From: Epiperipatus broadwayi
Taxonomy: Eukaryota > Onychophora > Udeonychophora > Euonychophora > Peripatidae
Direction of reading: 5' to 3'
DNA: 64,000 nucleotides
Assembly (NCBI GenBank): GCA_028023455.1
Contig: JAQFVV010006272.1
Coordinates: forward strand, 5,449,217 to 5,513,216
A model generated the notes under the pieces. It saw only the letters and a list, made by a program, of their open reading frames with translations, was not told where the DNA came from and made no database searches. The translations under genes and the position numbers were made by a program. Shown here one piece after another: positions 1 to 14,479 of this stretch (position 1 is its first letter; each line of letters opens with the position of its first letter).

Positions 1-2933
1 ACAATAGCAAGGCCCTATAAATATATACAAAAATATATGCACACATATTTTCCCCCTAAAATATTATATTTATACTTCGCATATAAGTAGATTACAGGAA
101 TTGGAAGAGATCACTTGTGCATATGGTTAAGTAACTGTCTATAATTTAACTGAATGTATAAATTTTGAAACAAAAGCCATGTTAAGCATAATCTTGAAAA
201 TATTAATAATATATACATATATTTTTGTTTTTTAATTTATAAAGAAATTTGTACTTTGATTAAATAAGTTATTACATAAAATATATTTAATAATAACACA
301 AATATATAACTAAACTTCCTGCTATTATTATTCACTTTTAAAACACTTCCCTAATAAATTAATGTTAATTTCATAGTATTATTTCATTTAATACTTCAAA
401 ATAAACTAAAGTTAAAAAGATTTATGAAACTGATTTAAAAATAACAAAACCTTCAAAAATAAGGATATAACAAGTAAATTACTTTCTGTTTGCTAATTTA
501 AAAATATATCAAAGTAAAAGTTCATATAATTATTAATATATATTTATATAGCTAACTTATATATTTTTATTATAATATAAATCTTGAGTTTTTAGAAGAT
601 TCTATCAGTTCAAAAATAATTTTCATATAATATACTGGTGATAGATACTCACAGTAAATCCACATGACCTCTAACCTATATTTTAATCTATAATACATGG
701 TAAGAGCATCTCTAAGTCCCTTGTAAACATGTCAGTTTAAGCAACTAGATAGAGCGCAAACAAAGTCTGTGATAAATTTCTGATTTAATAACTTTTTTGT
801 CATAGAAAATATTAGTTTGCATCATCCCTATCCAACAACCATTTTTTACTTTTTTAAGCTATTCAAATTAACAATAAATGATTTAAACACACAAAGATTT
901 TGAACATAAGGTAATTAGTTTGTATAGTTATATATAACTGAAACTTCAATTACTGTTATTTTGGACTATAATTGCTAAAAAAAAAATATTAATCAGATTG
1001 GATATTCTTTAGTCCAAAAGATTTTGTAGTGCCTGATGGAAGTGATGATACAAGACAATGGCTAATTTATTCACTTTTGTTATAACAGATTATAGTTACA
1101 GAAACGTATATATATTGTTTATGTGATGATTATCCAATATATTATAATTTTGATTACCATATTGAAAAAGGTTTTAGGTCCAGAACTTAAAAATAAAAAA
1201 GTTTCACAAACGGTAGATAGTGAAATGATCTTTCAGATAAATAAAGTGATAAAAAGTATCCTATCAAAAATATCTTCTGTTATCATTGCAGGGTTGGCTC
1301 ATCAAAGGCTATGTACTGTTTCTAGTGCAAGCAGTATTTTTTATTTACTTTTTATACTCTTTTTCTTATTATTTCTCTTTTTAACTTTACTCTTGTCAGT
1401 TATTTAGATTGGTGCAGAATTTATTGCCATAAGATCCTCATATCAATAATTATATCTCTGCTCTAACATGAAATTCACAATGAATATCTAACAACAACTT
1501 CTATCCTTTAATTTCAGATATGCAAATTCTAAATTCAAACTTTTCATTTTATTCTTTCTTTTTATGCAAATACAAATAAATATACAGAATATGCAAAATG
1601 TCCAGCATTAAGAAAACAATAATGGATATTAATTCAACAGACTAAAAATTCTTATTTACAATCTTGTAGGAGGAATGGGTAATTCTCAAATTGAATTTGA
1701 AACAGTTAAGTTTCACTCAGTAAATAACTTTTATATTTGGGGCAACCTCCAAAATCTGAGATATCCATTTGTGAATTGCTCATTTATGTGATAGAAGTAG
1801 CTATAATGTCAGTAAAAAGTAGGAAATAATGAGAATAATAAAAATAAATATTTCAATTTTTTTTCTAAATAGGTGTATGAAATGTGAGAACTTTTGCTTA
1901 ATATGAATTCTTCAAGAATTGAAAACAATATAGTGCTTGTAGTTATGGAATATTCAGATTTAAAATTGATATGTTTCTCATAGGAAAATTTGTCTTTTAC
2001 AAGTAGCAAATTGAACTGAACAAGCAAATAATTGTTATTGGAAGAAATATTTCTCAAGTAACAAAAGATTAAATGATGTTGGATTCATTATGAGATCTAA
2101 ATTCATATCACCTATTTTTAAAATTCCTAGATATATCAATGAAGAGTTAACAATAAGCTTACTTCATCAAAGTTATGCTACATTAGATTCAGAAACTATT
2201 TTAAAAAACTGAGTTTTTCTTTTTTGAAGATTTTTGGTGCATATATTGATAAGAACAGTAAAATATTCCTCTGTAAATTCAATTACTGAACTCTGCACAG
2301 TATCCAGCCTAAGTATAAAAATCATTTAGTCAAAAAAACTGCTATAAAATAATTTGCAAGCATCCATGTCCAAAATAATGGAATGTTATGGATTATGTTA
2401 ATACTTAAGAATCAGAAAGTGAAAAAAAAAAATCATACAAGTCCACTTAAAGACGTAAAATGTTGGTCAAATCTGGATTAAATCAAGATTTAAAAAATGG
2501 CAATAATATTTAAAAATAGGTCCTATCTCAAGTTTATTGATAGGAAATTTGTTATTCATTTTTTAGGCTTAATCGCTACTAGTACTTACTACATTTCAAT
2601 AACTGATAAATATGACACCAGACTATTTAGATTATTATTGTCGTGTAGAATTGTTTGAAGAAATACGCTGTAGATGTGAATAAATCAGCTCATGGCTCCA
2701 TTAAAAAAAAATGCAATGATTGTATTATTAATGAAATAATTAAAATGCCCTGTCTGATTTTTTTGCAATGGTAGAGTGCCAGTCAATGGGCTCAAGATTT
2801 GTAAATCGTGATCCAGTTTAATCATTTTTGATGCTCAAATTTCTTATGAATTCTAAGCAATTAATCAATCGACTATTTTTTATAATAAAGCATGTGTCAC
2901 TCTCTAATTAGTTATATAATAAAATAAAGCCAA
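1..2933. other. AT-rich intronic or flanking DNA, nothing recognised
   Basis: Only short AT-rich frames are present. A 94-codon plus-strand frame at 1123-1407 has slightly higher GC in its middle but ends in a hydrophobic low-complexity tail and resembles nothing I recognise. No splice-supported exon for the kinase gene was found. Confidence 0.5.
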
Positions 2934-3731
2934 GTACTTTTTAAGAAACAATTCAAAATACAGCAAAACTCTCCATATAGTAGTGCCATCTTGTGCTAAC
3001 AAGAGCAATCAATGGATGCCAGAAGGCTTGTGCATAAAATCCCTATCTAGTGCCTACTCATCCAATATCCCCAGACTAGTTTCTGGCTTGTGGCCTTCAT
3101 CAGTGAGGAGCCTTGGATCTGAGAGCACTGCACCTAGATCTTAGGATCTAATGCAACCGTCCAGCACCCACCTTTTAACTCTATTTAACTACAAAACTAT
3201 GAGAATGAAATTGAAAATACTATTAATATTTTCAACCCAAGCTCAATAGCTTATATAGTCATATGGGTCTGAACTCAATTCAGTACCCATACATTTTGGT
3301 GTCTTTGGCTCTTTAACAACCATAGCCACCACTATCCTATTAGGCAGGATTGGCGTTAAACCACTAAACATCACATGATCACTATTTCATACTAGCACAA
3401 TAATTGTTATTAAACAATTCAAAATACAGCAAAACTCTCCATATAGTAGTGCCATCTTGTGCTAACAAGAGCAATCAATGGATGCCAGAAGGCTTGTGCA
3501 TAAAATCCCTATGAAGGCCACAAGCCAGAAACTAGCCTGGGGATATTGGATGAGTAGGCACTAGATAGGGATTTTATGCACAAGCCTTCTGGCATCCATT
3601 GATTGCTCTTGTTAGCACAAGATGGCACTACTATATGGAGAGTTTTGCTGTATTTTGAATTGTTTAATAATAATTATTGTGCTAGTATGAGATAGTGATC
3701 ATGTGATGTTTAGTGGTTTACTTTTTAAGAA
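2934..3731 (-). mobile_element. Palindromic SINE-like composite with 13-bp target duplication
   Basis: The direct repeat TACTTTTTAAGAA occurs at 2934-2946 and 3719-3731 and brackets a moderately GC-rich insert. Read on the minus strand from about 3376 to 2947, the insert looks like one SINE-like unit of about 430 bp. It has a tRNA-like head with possible box A (TGTTTAGTGGTTTA, near 3357-3370) and box B (GAGTTCAGACCC) and a tail ending TTTTGAATTGTTT. A second part of the unit's tail and head is present as an almost perfect inverted repeat, about 3356-3512 against 3566-3722, around a loop of about 50 bp. The 3416-3512 block is also a direct repeat of 2950-3047. The target duplication suggests one retroposition event that produced a rearranged, fold-back copy. 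The polymerase III boxes are by eye only. Confidence 0.65.
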
Positions 3732-4159
3732 GTTTAACAATTGTCAAAATATTTAAAAATGATTAATGGGTTAAAACAATAGTCATTTGCTAATCAAGAT
3801 TACTTTTATTTTGTTTGTTCATTGAATGTAATATGTGAATCTAAAAAATTATATCACTAAACTGATTAAATATGTAATGACACTCTTTTTTGTAATAATG
3901 ATGATACTTTAAACAGATAAAGTACTATAACTTTAAATAAATGATTACAAAAATTTAAATATAACTCATGCTATCAATTTATTTTGACTTGATGCTTTTT
4001 TGTATTCTTAATAATATAAAAGCTGTGGGAAGTGATAGATTATTTGGAATTTTAAAAATATAATAAGAATTTTTATAAAATAAATTTGTGCCCTGATGTT
4101 AAAAATGCTTTTAATGTTTCCATTAATAAAAATAAAAATAGAAAAAAACTGCAGCAATC
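3732..4159. other. AT-rich DNA, nothing recognised
   Basis: This is simple AT-rich sequence between the SINE-like composite and a decayed LINE. Confidence 0.5.
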
Positions 4160-4700
4160 ATTGCTAATCATTACAATAAAAATATTTTCAAATATTCTTC
4201 CAGAAATAGATTAATGATTACCAGAGATTCTATACGGTTTTAGAGAATCAAGAAGTTTATAGATTTGATTTTGTTGCTAGGCAAATATAAAAAAATGTAT
4301 CATCATTTACATATTGCTTTTATAGATTTTAATCAGTGCATTTGCAGATTTATGACAATGTTTGAAATAGTTGTTTGTCCATGGAAATTTATTTATATTA
4401 TGCAGATTCTATATAATAAGTATGAAAAGTGTTATCACTGGTGATAGAAAATCTAAGTTAAATAGACATGATTCTAGCTCTAACTTTGCTTTCCATTTTG
4501 ATAATGATTTTACAGCAGTTTTTAGCTGACATCAGGAACATGATACAAAGTAAATGTGACAATTGCTTTTTAACATAAAATGATTATATGCCAAACCAAG
4601 AATGTCTTCTTAATTTATTCACTTAGAGAACACTTATGATTGCTCTATTCTTATAAATTCAAAATATTTTCTATATATAGAATGTTATTAATGTTTTCAA
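4160..4700 (+). pseudogene. Decayed LINE reverse-transcriptase fragment (possible)
   Basis: A broken plus-strand frame near 4312-4430 reads HIAFIDFNQCICRF and then WKFIYIMQILYNKYEKCYHW. This resembles the motif-A neighbourhood AFIDFxxAFD followed by the WKxIxIMxxLY helix of RTE/CR1-type LINE reverse transcriptases. The conserved AFD aspartate is lost and stops and shifts are frequent on both sides. I see no endonuclease, poly-A tail or target duplication. It is best treated as an old LINE relic in an intron; chance similarity is possible. Confidence 0.35.
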
Positions 4701-7639
4701 TAGAATCTATCAACGATAACAGTTTACAATTTATTTAATATGGAAAAAACTAAAATGCTTTATAATAGAAAGAAAAAAAAATGTCAGTAATTTTAATTCA
4801 TATGTTATCAGCACAGAAGTGTAAATAAATATAGTTTTCTAAGTAAAAATATAGAGTTGCAGCACTGACTTCAATGTAAGATTGCTTTAAATAAATTAAA
4901 AGATAGGTTATTTTATCATAGCTTTACTGATTAAATTAATTGCAAATTGAATTTTATTCTTGAAAATTTATTGTTACGTGAAAATATGGGTTTGTATTAT
5001 AAAAACTAAAAAAAAATTCATTTAAGGCTACTCCATAATATTTCAACGATAAAACGCTGAGATCATAAAACCAATCATTGTGTTCTTGAGTTTGCAGGAT
5101 ATAATATTGAATCTAATTTGTGAAGCATAAGGTTGATTATTTACCCACCTTGTATGAATTTTTAATAGAAATAAATTCTAAAGTAAATGATGATGCTTGC
5201 TAAAATATATATATATTATGGTGAACTAGACATGGATTTCATGGAAAAGTACATGTTTCATGTTAAGTTTAAAGACAATTTAAAAAGATATAATACTGAT
5301 TCTTTTCATGGATTATGACAAACATATATTTAATAACTTTCAGAAAAAAAGTTTATTATAGAAGCTAAATTAGCATTAATAAGATAGAAAATAAATAAAC
5401 TATTGAACAATCATGAATTTTCATTTTTATAGATAGATTTATATAGTTGTTATAAAACTCACTTCCTTTTTGTTATTCATGTCTATTTTTTTAAAATTTA
5501 AATTAGACTTATTTATGAGTAACTGTTTAAATACTTTTTACTTTCATGAGAAAATATAAACCCAGAAAATTTTAAATTGCTTTTAAAATTGGAAAAATTG
5601 AATTTTTCATTATTATTGACTTTATTTGATATTTTTGAAAAGAAAATTAAAATTGAAATATAAAACAAATTTTACAAATAAAAGTCAATTACAGACAGTC
5701 CTAAAAAAAGAATAGCATGTTAACTGATTTTGCAATTAATACAAACAAAACTATTTTTGATATAATGACATCTATATAGCACATATCTATATGGTTTCTT
5801 AAATCTTTTTTTGCATATTTATAAAAACCAATAAAATATCATATGATTTCAAAATACTCAATGTTGTTTCAGTAAATATCTTTTTTTTTTGATCACATCT
5901 ATGCCACTTATAAAAAAATAAATCATTTATAATGCTGCTTACAGTAAATAAATAGAAGTAGAAAGAATATTTAAAAAGTTTATTTTTTTTTCTTATAAAT
6001 CTATTCCCTTTGTAATTTCATGATTTTAAATAATGATTTTATTTGCAATACATATTCAGCAAATTCAATATAGCAATTATTTAGGAATATTATTTTAAAC
6101 AAAAAACTCTTTCACTGAAACTCCATAGCCCATAAGACATCAATCCTAATATTATTTAATTAAGACTGGCATAAGGTTTGTTTCTTTCAACAGTTAAAAA
6201 GTAGTGATTGCATTTTTAAATGATTTTATGAGGACTTTTAGCAATTACTCAATTATAAAAAGATATATTAAAGTTGAATAAAAAATGTAAAGAATGAATA
6301 TCACAGTACAATTAAATCATTCTGTTTTAACTTTATTAAATATTATATCTATACTCTTTGTTAAATTTAAACCTAGAAATTTCATAAGTAGAAAATAATG
6401 ACACCAAAAAATAATATCCATGTAGAATACATTGAACTAATATGGAACTTGACTTAATATTGAGAGTTTCAAATGATTTCTTCATTTTACAAACTGACTC
6501 AATTTCTCTTAATAATGCTGGTATAAGTTAATTCTGTGCACATTGTAGCAGAATAATTAATGTGAATTTCATGGATTGTCTTCTTGTTATTTATACAATG
6601 ACTTATACATTATCTATTTTTAAAAAAATAAGATTATCCAATATATATAAAATATACATACAATTTTTCTACTATTCTTTCACTAATATTTTGTAGTCCA
6701 TTGAATAACATCAATAATGTTTTTTGTGATTAGTAAGAGATTTGTTCATTGTTATTTAATTAGATTATTCTTAGGGGATATTAGTCTGAAGAGATTATAA
6801 AATAATTATAAAAGTGTTATAAAAACTAAAAAAAATACATGCATATACAAAAAAATATATATATCAAGACAAATAAATATTACAATGTTCATATCATTCA
6901 GTTTAAATGCTAACTCAAAGTCAATTTGAAGCACTTATTCAGTTTTCTTTAAAAAATGATTGTATTCAATATCCAATATTTCTACGTAAATCACACTATT
7001 AAATAGATAGATATATTTTTAACTAAAGCATAATGTGCTTTATCTTACAAACAAATTATTTTCAATCCGTACATCAAAATGTACACACAGATCTTCTAAT
7101 TACTGATAAAAATAATATTTTTAGCCAATGTGCATTTGTGTGACATAAAAAAAAAAAAGTTATAATACAGCCTTTTCCAGATAACAGAAAAATGAAATCA
7201 AATATTAGATCATTCAAAATATCCTCAAGTAAATGTACAAAACAAAAATAAAAAAGATGATCACTTAAGATTTTAATGAAGAGGATTTTCTAAATAAAAT
7301 TATCCATGAAAGTGGCAAGCAAGGGCAAATTATCATAAACAATGATCAAATATTAGCATTTGGAGTAGTTAATTAGCTTTTAGGGGGTTTATGCTTAGAA
7401 AAAAATCTAAACTTGAAATAAATTAAATATAATTACCAAGTATCAAAAGAAGTAAAACTCTAATGATAGAATAAAGACATAAAATATACATTCATTTGAG
7501 TAAAAGGATTTGCAAACAAAAAGATGTTCTTTACTTATTTAAAACTACACCTCAATAATGAATAAATATAAAATTATTTGTTCACCAAAAATCATAAATG
7601 AGTTAGTGTATAAAAATTTCACATAATTATGTGCATATA
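4701..7639. other. AT-rich DNA, nothing recognised
   Basis: There are long A/T runs and short TA microsatellites (near 5205-5217 and 6850-6862), with no supported coding frame on either strand. Confidence 0.5.
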
Positions 7640-8530
7640 TATATATATTAAATAACGCTTACCACTATACTAGTAATGGTAAATAAAGTAGAAAATTACA
7701 TAACATCATACAAATTGCAAAAAAAAAAAAAAAAATTTTACTCAAATTCTCCTATGACCATGGTTTCATCTATTAACAAATAATACACCTTTTCAAGTGA
7801 AATTCAGTAAGATACAATCAATATATATATATATATATACAAAACAGAATAGCCTTCCCATCATTCACTTCAATAATCAACTTCCTTTATCATCAAAAGA
7901 TGTCTTCACGAAATTGATCATCTCAGATTCAAAAACATTTATCATCAGAGTTTATTTTACTCTTCTTTTTAATTCATTTCTTTCATAAAAGATAATTTCT
8001 GCATGGTCAAACAGTATTTTAGTCTGTATTCAGTTCATGAATATACAAAGCTGACATAATATCTATTTTTAATTCTACTCTTATGCGATTGTCATAAAAT
8101 TTATATAGATCAAAGTAAATTAAGTCTTAATAAAAGAGTTAAAGTTCATAAGAGTAGAGTTAAAAATAGATATTATGTGTCAGCTTTGTATATTCATGAA
8201 ATGAATACAGGTGATTAATTATTTGACAATGCAGTGGTTATCTTTTATGAAAGAAATAAATTGAAAAAAGTAAAAAAAACTCTGATGATAAATGTTATTG
8301 ATTCTGAAACTATCAATCTCATGAAGATATTCTTTGATGTTAAAGGAAGTTGGATTTTGAAGTGAATAATGGGAAGGCTATTTTGTTTCCTATACGAAAA
8401 TTGTTTGTATCTTATTGAATTTCACTGGAAAATGCATATTTGGTCATGGAAGAATTTCAATAAAATTTTGTTACTGTTTTTTTGGCTAGTATTATAAGGT
8501 TATATGATTTTCTATTTTATATATATATAA
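7640..8530. repeat. Large palindrome, arms about 420-450 bp
   Basis: The block from about 7640 to 8085 is repeated in inverted orientation at about 8115-8530. Matching marks are CTATGACCATGGTTTCAT (7751) against TTGGTCATGGAAG (8431), GAATAGCCTTCCCATCATTC (7846) against GAATAATGGGAAGGCTATTT (8363), and GAATATACAAAGCTGACATA (8039) against GTCAGCTTTGTATATTCATG (8179). The centre is near 8100. Arms differ by scattered substitutions and small indels. No open frame or clear target duplication is visible. It is likely a palindromic (fold-back) MITE or an inverted duplication. Confidence 0.7.
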
Positions 8531-11500
8531 ACTATAACAAATAATAAAAATCATATACAACAGCTAAAAAAAAAAAAAAAAAATTTATGGCATGGAGCTA
8601 TTACTGCAATTGCTGAAAAATAAAAGATTTTGGATATGAACAGCACATAATAAAATATTAAATATTAAAATATAATAGCTAGTGGACATTTAAAAGACTG
8701 CAAATTAAGTGCGAGAAAATTAATTCTCAATGTGTATATAAAAATATTTGTGGTTATTATTAAGGTAGCATTTGTAAAACAAATGAATGGAAAACCCTTT
8801 AATAAACCTCTTTGGCTGATTTAGATAAAACCAAGTGAAATACCATACATTTAAATTAGCTAAGAATGAGATATTAAATTCTCCAGGAATAAAAATTATT
8901 AAATATATGTTAACTTGTGAGACGTTTATCAAATATAATAATACTAATATTACCTAAGAATGGTAGAATGTCTGCTCATTCTAATAAACCCATTAAGACT
9001 AAATTCTAAAATTAAATTACCTGGCATACTTATACCCAACAGTATTGCACATATTTATAAAATATATATTGCATAAATATTTTTCCGGGGTTTTTTTTTT
9101 AAACCAATAAAACAAACAAAATAAAAATACAATAATTTTAGTTCATAGTTTCAGCTTCCTCCATACTGGTTTTCCATTAAATACATGTATATTATTCATT
9201 GAATACTATTTATCTGACGGCGTGAAGCTTCTGGTCAAAATATTAATTTATTTATGGCAAAGATTTCCAAACGAAACATATTCAATAGTTCTTTAAAGTT
9301 AATGCAATTCTTCCTTTAAAGACATTTTTAGTTTAAATAAGCACTATAATAAAGATAATAATAATACTACGAAGAAGGTGGTGATAAATGGTAGGTAAAA
9401 CAAATGATTCAGCTGATAATATCATTATGGGATCTCGGGTTTACTTAGACAATAATACAGCTTCATTTTAATTTCCTTTTTTTTAAAAAAAAGAACACAT
9501 TTATATGCAGTTTTCCTTTTTTAAATTTACATACAACATTTTAAGATGCTTCTAAATAATTTCTCTGTACTCTTTTTAAAATAATAGTGAGAGCATTTTA
9601 CAAGTAGAAAATTCAATCTGTCTAAAATTTAAAGCACAGATATAATCATATATTTTTCATAAGTTTCTTAATTGCGAACTATATTCTTCCATTTCAAATT
9701 AAAAGAATTGCTCTAGCTGAGTAAATAATTCAGTTTATTATAACTATACTTTAAACATTTAACAGGTAAAAGTTCTTACTTGAATAATTGCAGTTCAAAA
9801 TATTTTTATAAAACTATTTCAGGAGTAGGTAATTAACTTAACAAAGAATGTTTTTTTTTTTTTTTAGTTAATGTCAGACATACTTAATATAATGTTGGAA
9901 CTTGGAATTAGCTAGAAACGAAATTAACACAAGGATATTGAAGCTTTTAAAATATATAATTAAGTCACTACATATGTTTTTAAGTTTTCTTCGTTTAAAT
10001 TTTATTCTATCTAATAAATAACTGAGTAAATTTAGACTATAAAGTGCAGTAACAGTCATTTAGCCATAAATATAATAACTGCCTATATGTTAAATTAATT
10101 TTACAGAAGATATAATTTATGTGGTTAGTAGAGAAAATAGCACGAATAAAATTTCCTTTTAACATTTTTACGATAGTTCTTAAGAGTTAACTGAAAGTTC
10201 AATGACAAGAAATGGTTTACCTATTCCTTTTAGCAGTCGCTCATTGTAGTCTTGGAATAATTAAATATATAATTTACCATACTTTTGTTGAAAAATAATA
10301 ATAATAAACTTTAAAAATAATTACTACTTATTCTGGAGAAAAAAGATTTCAGGATTCAGATCTTCAACAACACATAACAACTCAACACACTAAAATGCAA
10401 TAAAACTTATTTTATACCAATATTCTTTCTATCTCCTCCCAAACTTTCATGTCAATTTCTGTTAAACCAATAAACATAACCTATTCTTTTTTTAACTGTA
10501 ATTTTTTTTAAAATCAGCTGGAAAACCGATTGATTGATAATGATGTCAGTTTGATCTAAATGTTTGAATATCAAATGATCTAACGATCTTAAATTAAAAG
10601 TTAATAATTACTTTTTATATAATCTTAGTAAAAAAAGTAAATGTATTACATAAAATAATAAATAGAAAACTGATATAAATTAAAACTAATTTCATTTACC
10701 AGTAGACCTTTTAAATATTTAATTATAATGATTTTATTCATTCATTTGTTTTCTTGTTTTTAATATTATAGCTAATTATTTATTCATTTTCTTTTTATAT
10801 CTCTATGCATGCATACACACACACACACAGGGATGACCCTTACTTGATATCCACTAGTTAATTATAACTTTTTAATGACTACAAATAAAAAAATATTGAA
10901 GAATATTATATTAGAAATAAATTTTAACAAGTTAAGGCTAATATACATTAAAGATTAAATTATTATTTGACTGCTTTAAGAAAACTAAAGATTAATTTTA
11001 AATCAATTTTACATTATTTATTCTATTTATAATATTAGTTCAATTATTAGCTGTACACAAGAAATAAATAAAACACAAGTTACCTTATGATATAGTTAAC
11101 ATCATCTATTATTATTTTAAATACTAACTTAAGTATTTATTTTGAGAAAAATGCTATCTTACATCTCCAACAAAACTAATTACAAATATGCAACTTTGCA
11201 CACATAATTATATAAAATTTACTAAATATCACAACATTACCAATTATTATTACATCCTATTCAATAATTAACTATTTTCTTCTCTTTTTATTATTATTAT
11301 TATTTTTAAACATAATTGTATAAAATGGTTAAGCTAATATAAATGTGGAACCAAGTGAAGTTTCACTTAAATACACCATATATAATGGAAGAAAGAAATG
11401 AAATATTCACACATAAAATTGTTATATAAATAAAGATTTATTTTGTAAAGAGGCACAGATATATTGACTTAATTAATATCCCCATTATTATTAGAATAGA

Positions 11501-12189
11501 TTATTTTAGAAATTCATTTAGGTGACTGTCCCAAAAAATCTAGATAAAATAAAAAGGGGATTGTATTCAAATGAAGCTGGTGGTATACAAATGAGGTATA
11601 GATTTTTTTCTCATTCCCCCTTTATTGTTGTTGAGGAAGGAGAAGAGGGAAAAATTAGCTAAAAAAGTTAAATTAGAAAAGAATGTGTTGATTCGAAATG
11701 ATTTGGATTTACTAGCTCACAAAGAAGTTATGAAAATATTTATTACATTAGAATACTTTTTGGATATGGATGGTTAGAAAGAAGGGAAAAGCATATTGCT
11801 TCCTACTCTAAGCATATTGCTCAGTTTTTTATATCAACTATCATAAGCTGCTAGGAAAGAAAGAAACTGAACTATGCAGATAAATTGTCAAATAAAGATA
11901 TTTAATAGAATGATAATACACTTATCACTAAGTATAACTGTGTTCAGCAACTTGTTTGATTAGCAGTAATACTAAAATCATTAAGAGAAAAAAATGATAT
12001 CTAAAAGAAGATAAGAGAATTTGAGGACTAAAATGGTAAGATTCTGAAGGAAAGGAAATTCTTTTTTTTTTTTTGAATATTTAAAAAGAAATAATACTGG
12101 ACTATTGATTATACGCGTTGTATTTTAAAATTCTTGTTGATGACTTAGTCAGTTAAAGTGATATTTATATCTTGTTATTAGTTAAGTAT
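8531..12189. other. AT-rich DNA, nothing recognised
   Basis: A short CA repeat is at about 10815-10830. Minus-strand frames of 60-70 codons at 8720-8932 and 9874-10059 lack coding composition, splice borders and recognisable motifs. Confidence 0.5.
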
Positions 12190-12900
12190 TTGTTAACCTC
12201 ACAGAACAAGGCTTTGGTGTTTATTATTAGTGTGCCTGATGGTGTAGACAAGGTCCTTCATCCTTATTGTATTGCTTTTCCATGAGATGATGGTGTCCAT
12301 TCCCAGTGAGAATTATTATATATTAGATATTGTATTTTAATGATTGTAATCACCAGTTTTGAAAGTGTTTAGATCCCATGGAGATGATCATATTTTCCTG
12401 GTGCATCCTTCCTGTTCCTGATGTGCTGAGACAAGGTCCAGTAATCCCTTTTTCTGCCTCAAAGATAGGTATTCTTGGAAACCACCACATTCTTAGGAAG
12501 TTGTTCAGCTCTGCAGAGCATATGTGTATTTATTTTGGCCTATCACTCATGATGTATTAATGCTATTTCCACCATAGTAGATGATGTTGCATTTGTTTTA
12601 GATATGTAATGACAAGATATGTTTGTTTGGGGAACTTTGTTTCTTCAGGTTGTATTTAGCTATTTTTAATGCCTAAAGATATATCAATGTTTAAATTGTG
12701 CTGTTATGATAGTTTTATCATCCACAAACCAACCAACAATAATTTATATTTATTTATGTAGATTATGCATATGGTTATAAGTGGTAATTCACACATACCA
12801 AGTTTAATATGTTCATCCAGAGTTTTTGCCACTGGAATTGTCTTTTAAATTCCAATTTTACAACATCTGGTTTAATTATTTTTATGTGGACAAAATTTAT
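12190..12900. repeat. Unclassified higher-GC segment, probably an old interspersed repeat
   Basis: Base composition is clearly richer in G+C than the flanks at about 12200-12560. The 60-codon frame at 12378-12560 shows no domain. I could not identify termini or a target duplication. Confidence 0.25.
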
Positions 12901-14479
12901 TGAAATATGTGTATAAATGACCTCTGATGATTGGCCCATGCGTCTAATTTAATTTAAAGTTAGCTTAGATTTACTTAAATGCATTACTAGCTATAATCTT
13001 AATAGTGTCAGTGTAATTAATGATAATTTTAAAATATATGCTGTATACGCTAGTCCCAGCTTAGTTTTTGCTTAGCTCATGGTATACAATATAAACCAGT
13101 TAGTGTGTTATTCTGGTTATTAAATAACATCACAGTATTATGAAATGTGTCAATTAATCTTAAGGTTATGTTTGTTAAACTCATACCATTATAATTAAAG
13201 TAAAGAGATTTAGAATCCTTAATCATTTAAGGAGATTATTTGGATAAAATTAAATATCAAATAGCCTCTGTTTATCTTGTATTTATTATTTATTTTTTGT
13301 TGTTTGTTAAAATAAACAGTTGAAAAAAAGTTAAAGAGGAATGATCAGTAGCTTTAGTCAAATAAAATGTTACAACTTCTGTAAGTCAAAATAAAGACTG
13401 TTAGTCAAAATGTTTAAAAGATAACAGCACTATCTTGGCAATGTTTGTTCCAGTAATTTTTTGTAAATATTTTTTTTGTTGTTGTTGTTATTAATAAACC
13501 AAATTTATTATTATTTAAAAACTTTAGTTCCTGTTTGTTTTTCTTTTATATGTTATTGTCTTGAGTTCCAAAGGTTCACAAAAATTTCACAAAGTATACA
13601 AAATATGTTTTATACTGGTTTAAATTATATAAAGCCATGCTAATCTTTGTGCTTCTCAGATTGAATCACAGTAACAGATAATCACATATTTACAGATATT
13701 TAATAGAATGTTCATTTTAAAATTAATTTTCAAGTTATTATTATATCTCCTTAGACTAAAGATTATACAATGTGAAATGAAGAATATTAGTGATTCAGAA
13801 GAGTATTTACCTTGTTTAAAGCTGCACATTTTCTTACATTATCTTGTATAGTTTAAAATTTAAAATCCATCTACATTTAATGTCATTAGTAGATTGTCTG
13901 TGAGTATGTGGAAATGCATAAAAAGTACCCTTGTCCTTTTCCCAGCTCGAATAATATTTTGGGTAATAGGCCATAATTGGTTTAAATTTAGATTAACTAA
14001 TCAAATTTTTAAATTGATATATTTTCTTTATTATGCTATGATTGAACATAAGATAGTTATCTTAAGGTCAGCCAAGATATCACTCACTTGTTTATTAGTC
14101 CAAGCAATCATTTATTAGGCAACTTCAACTTTTATCTTCCACAAGAGTTTAGTTTAAAACCCCTGAGATTGTTTACTCTTGTTGCTTTGTTAATATAATT
14201 CAGTGAGATAGTCCTTCCAACAAAGTATCATTTGTTTTATTCAGAGTGTATAATCTGATAGTAGGTCGATTCTAATAACTATTAAATAATGATTTAAATT
14301 GTCTTTTATATTATTTATGTTAAATTATTAATATGCCATAATAGGTATTTGCATTGGTATTAGATTTGGTCTCTATCCGATTGTATATCTCTGGATCATC
14401 ATTCATCCTTGATTTTATTGTAACCCCACTGAGCCAAGTCATTAGGAGTCTCTAATAGAATAGAACAGGATATTTAGTT
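12901..14479. other. AT-rich DNA, nothing recognised
   Basis: There is no convincing gene. A 74-codon frame at 13894-14118 has no recognisable motif. Confidence 0.45.

Noticed and set aside
1123-1407. 94-codon plus-strand frame
   Set aside because: No domain or splice support, and a hydrophobic low-complexity end; chance frame.
12378-12560. 60-codon frame in a higher-GC segment
   Set aside because: No recognised motif; more likely part of an old repeat.
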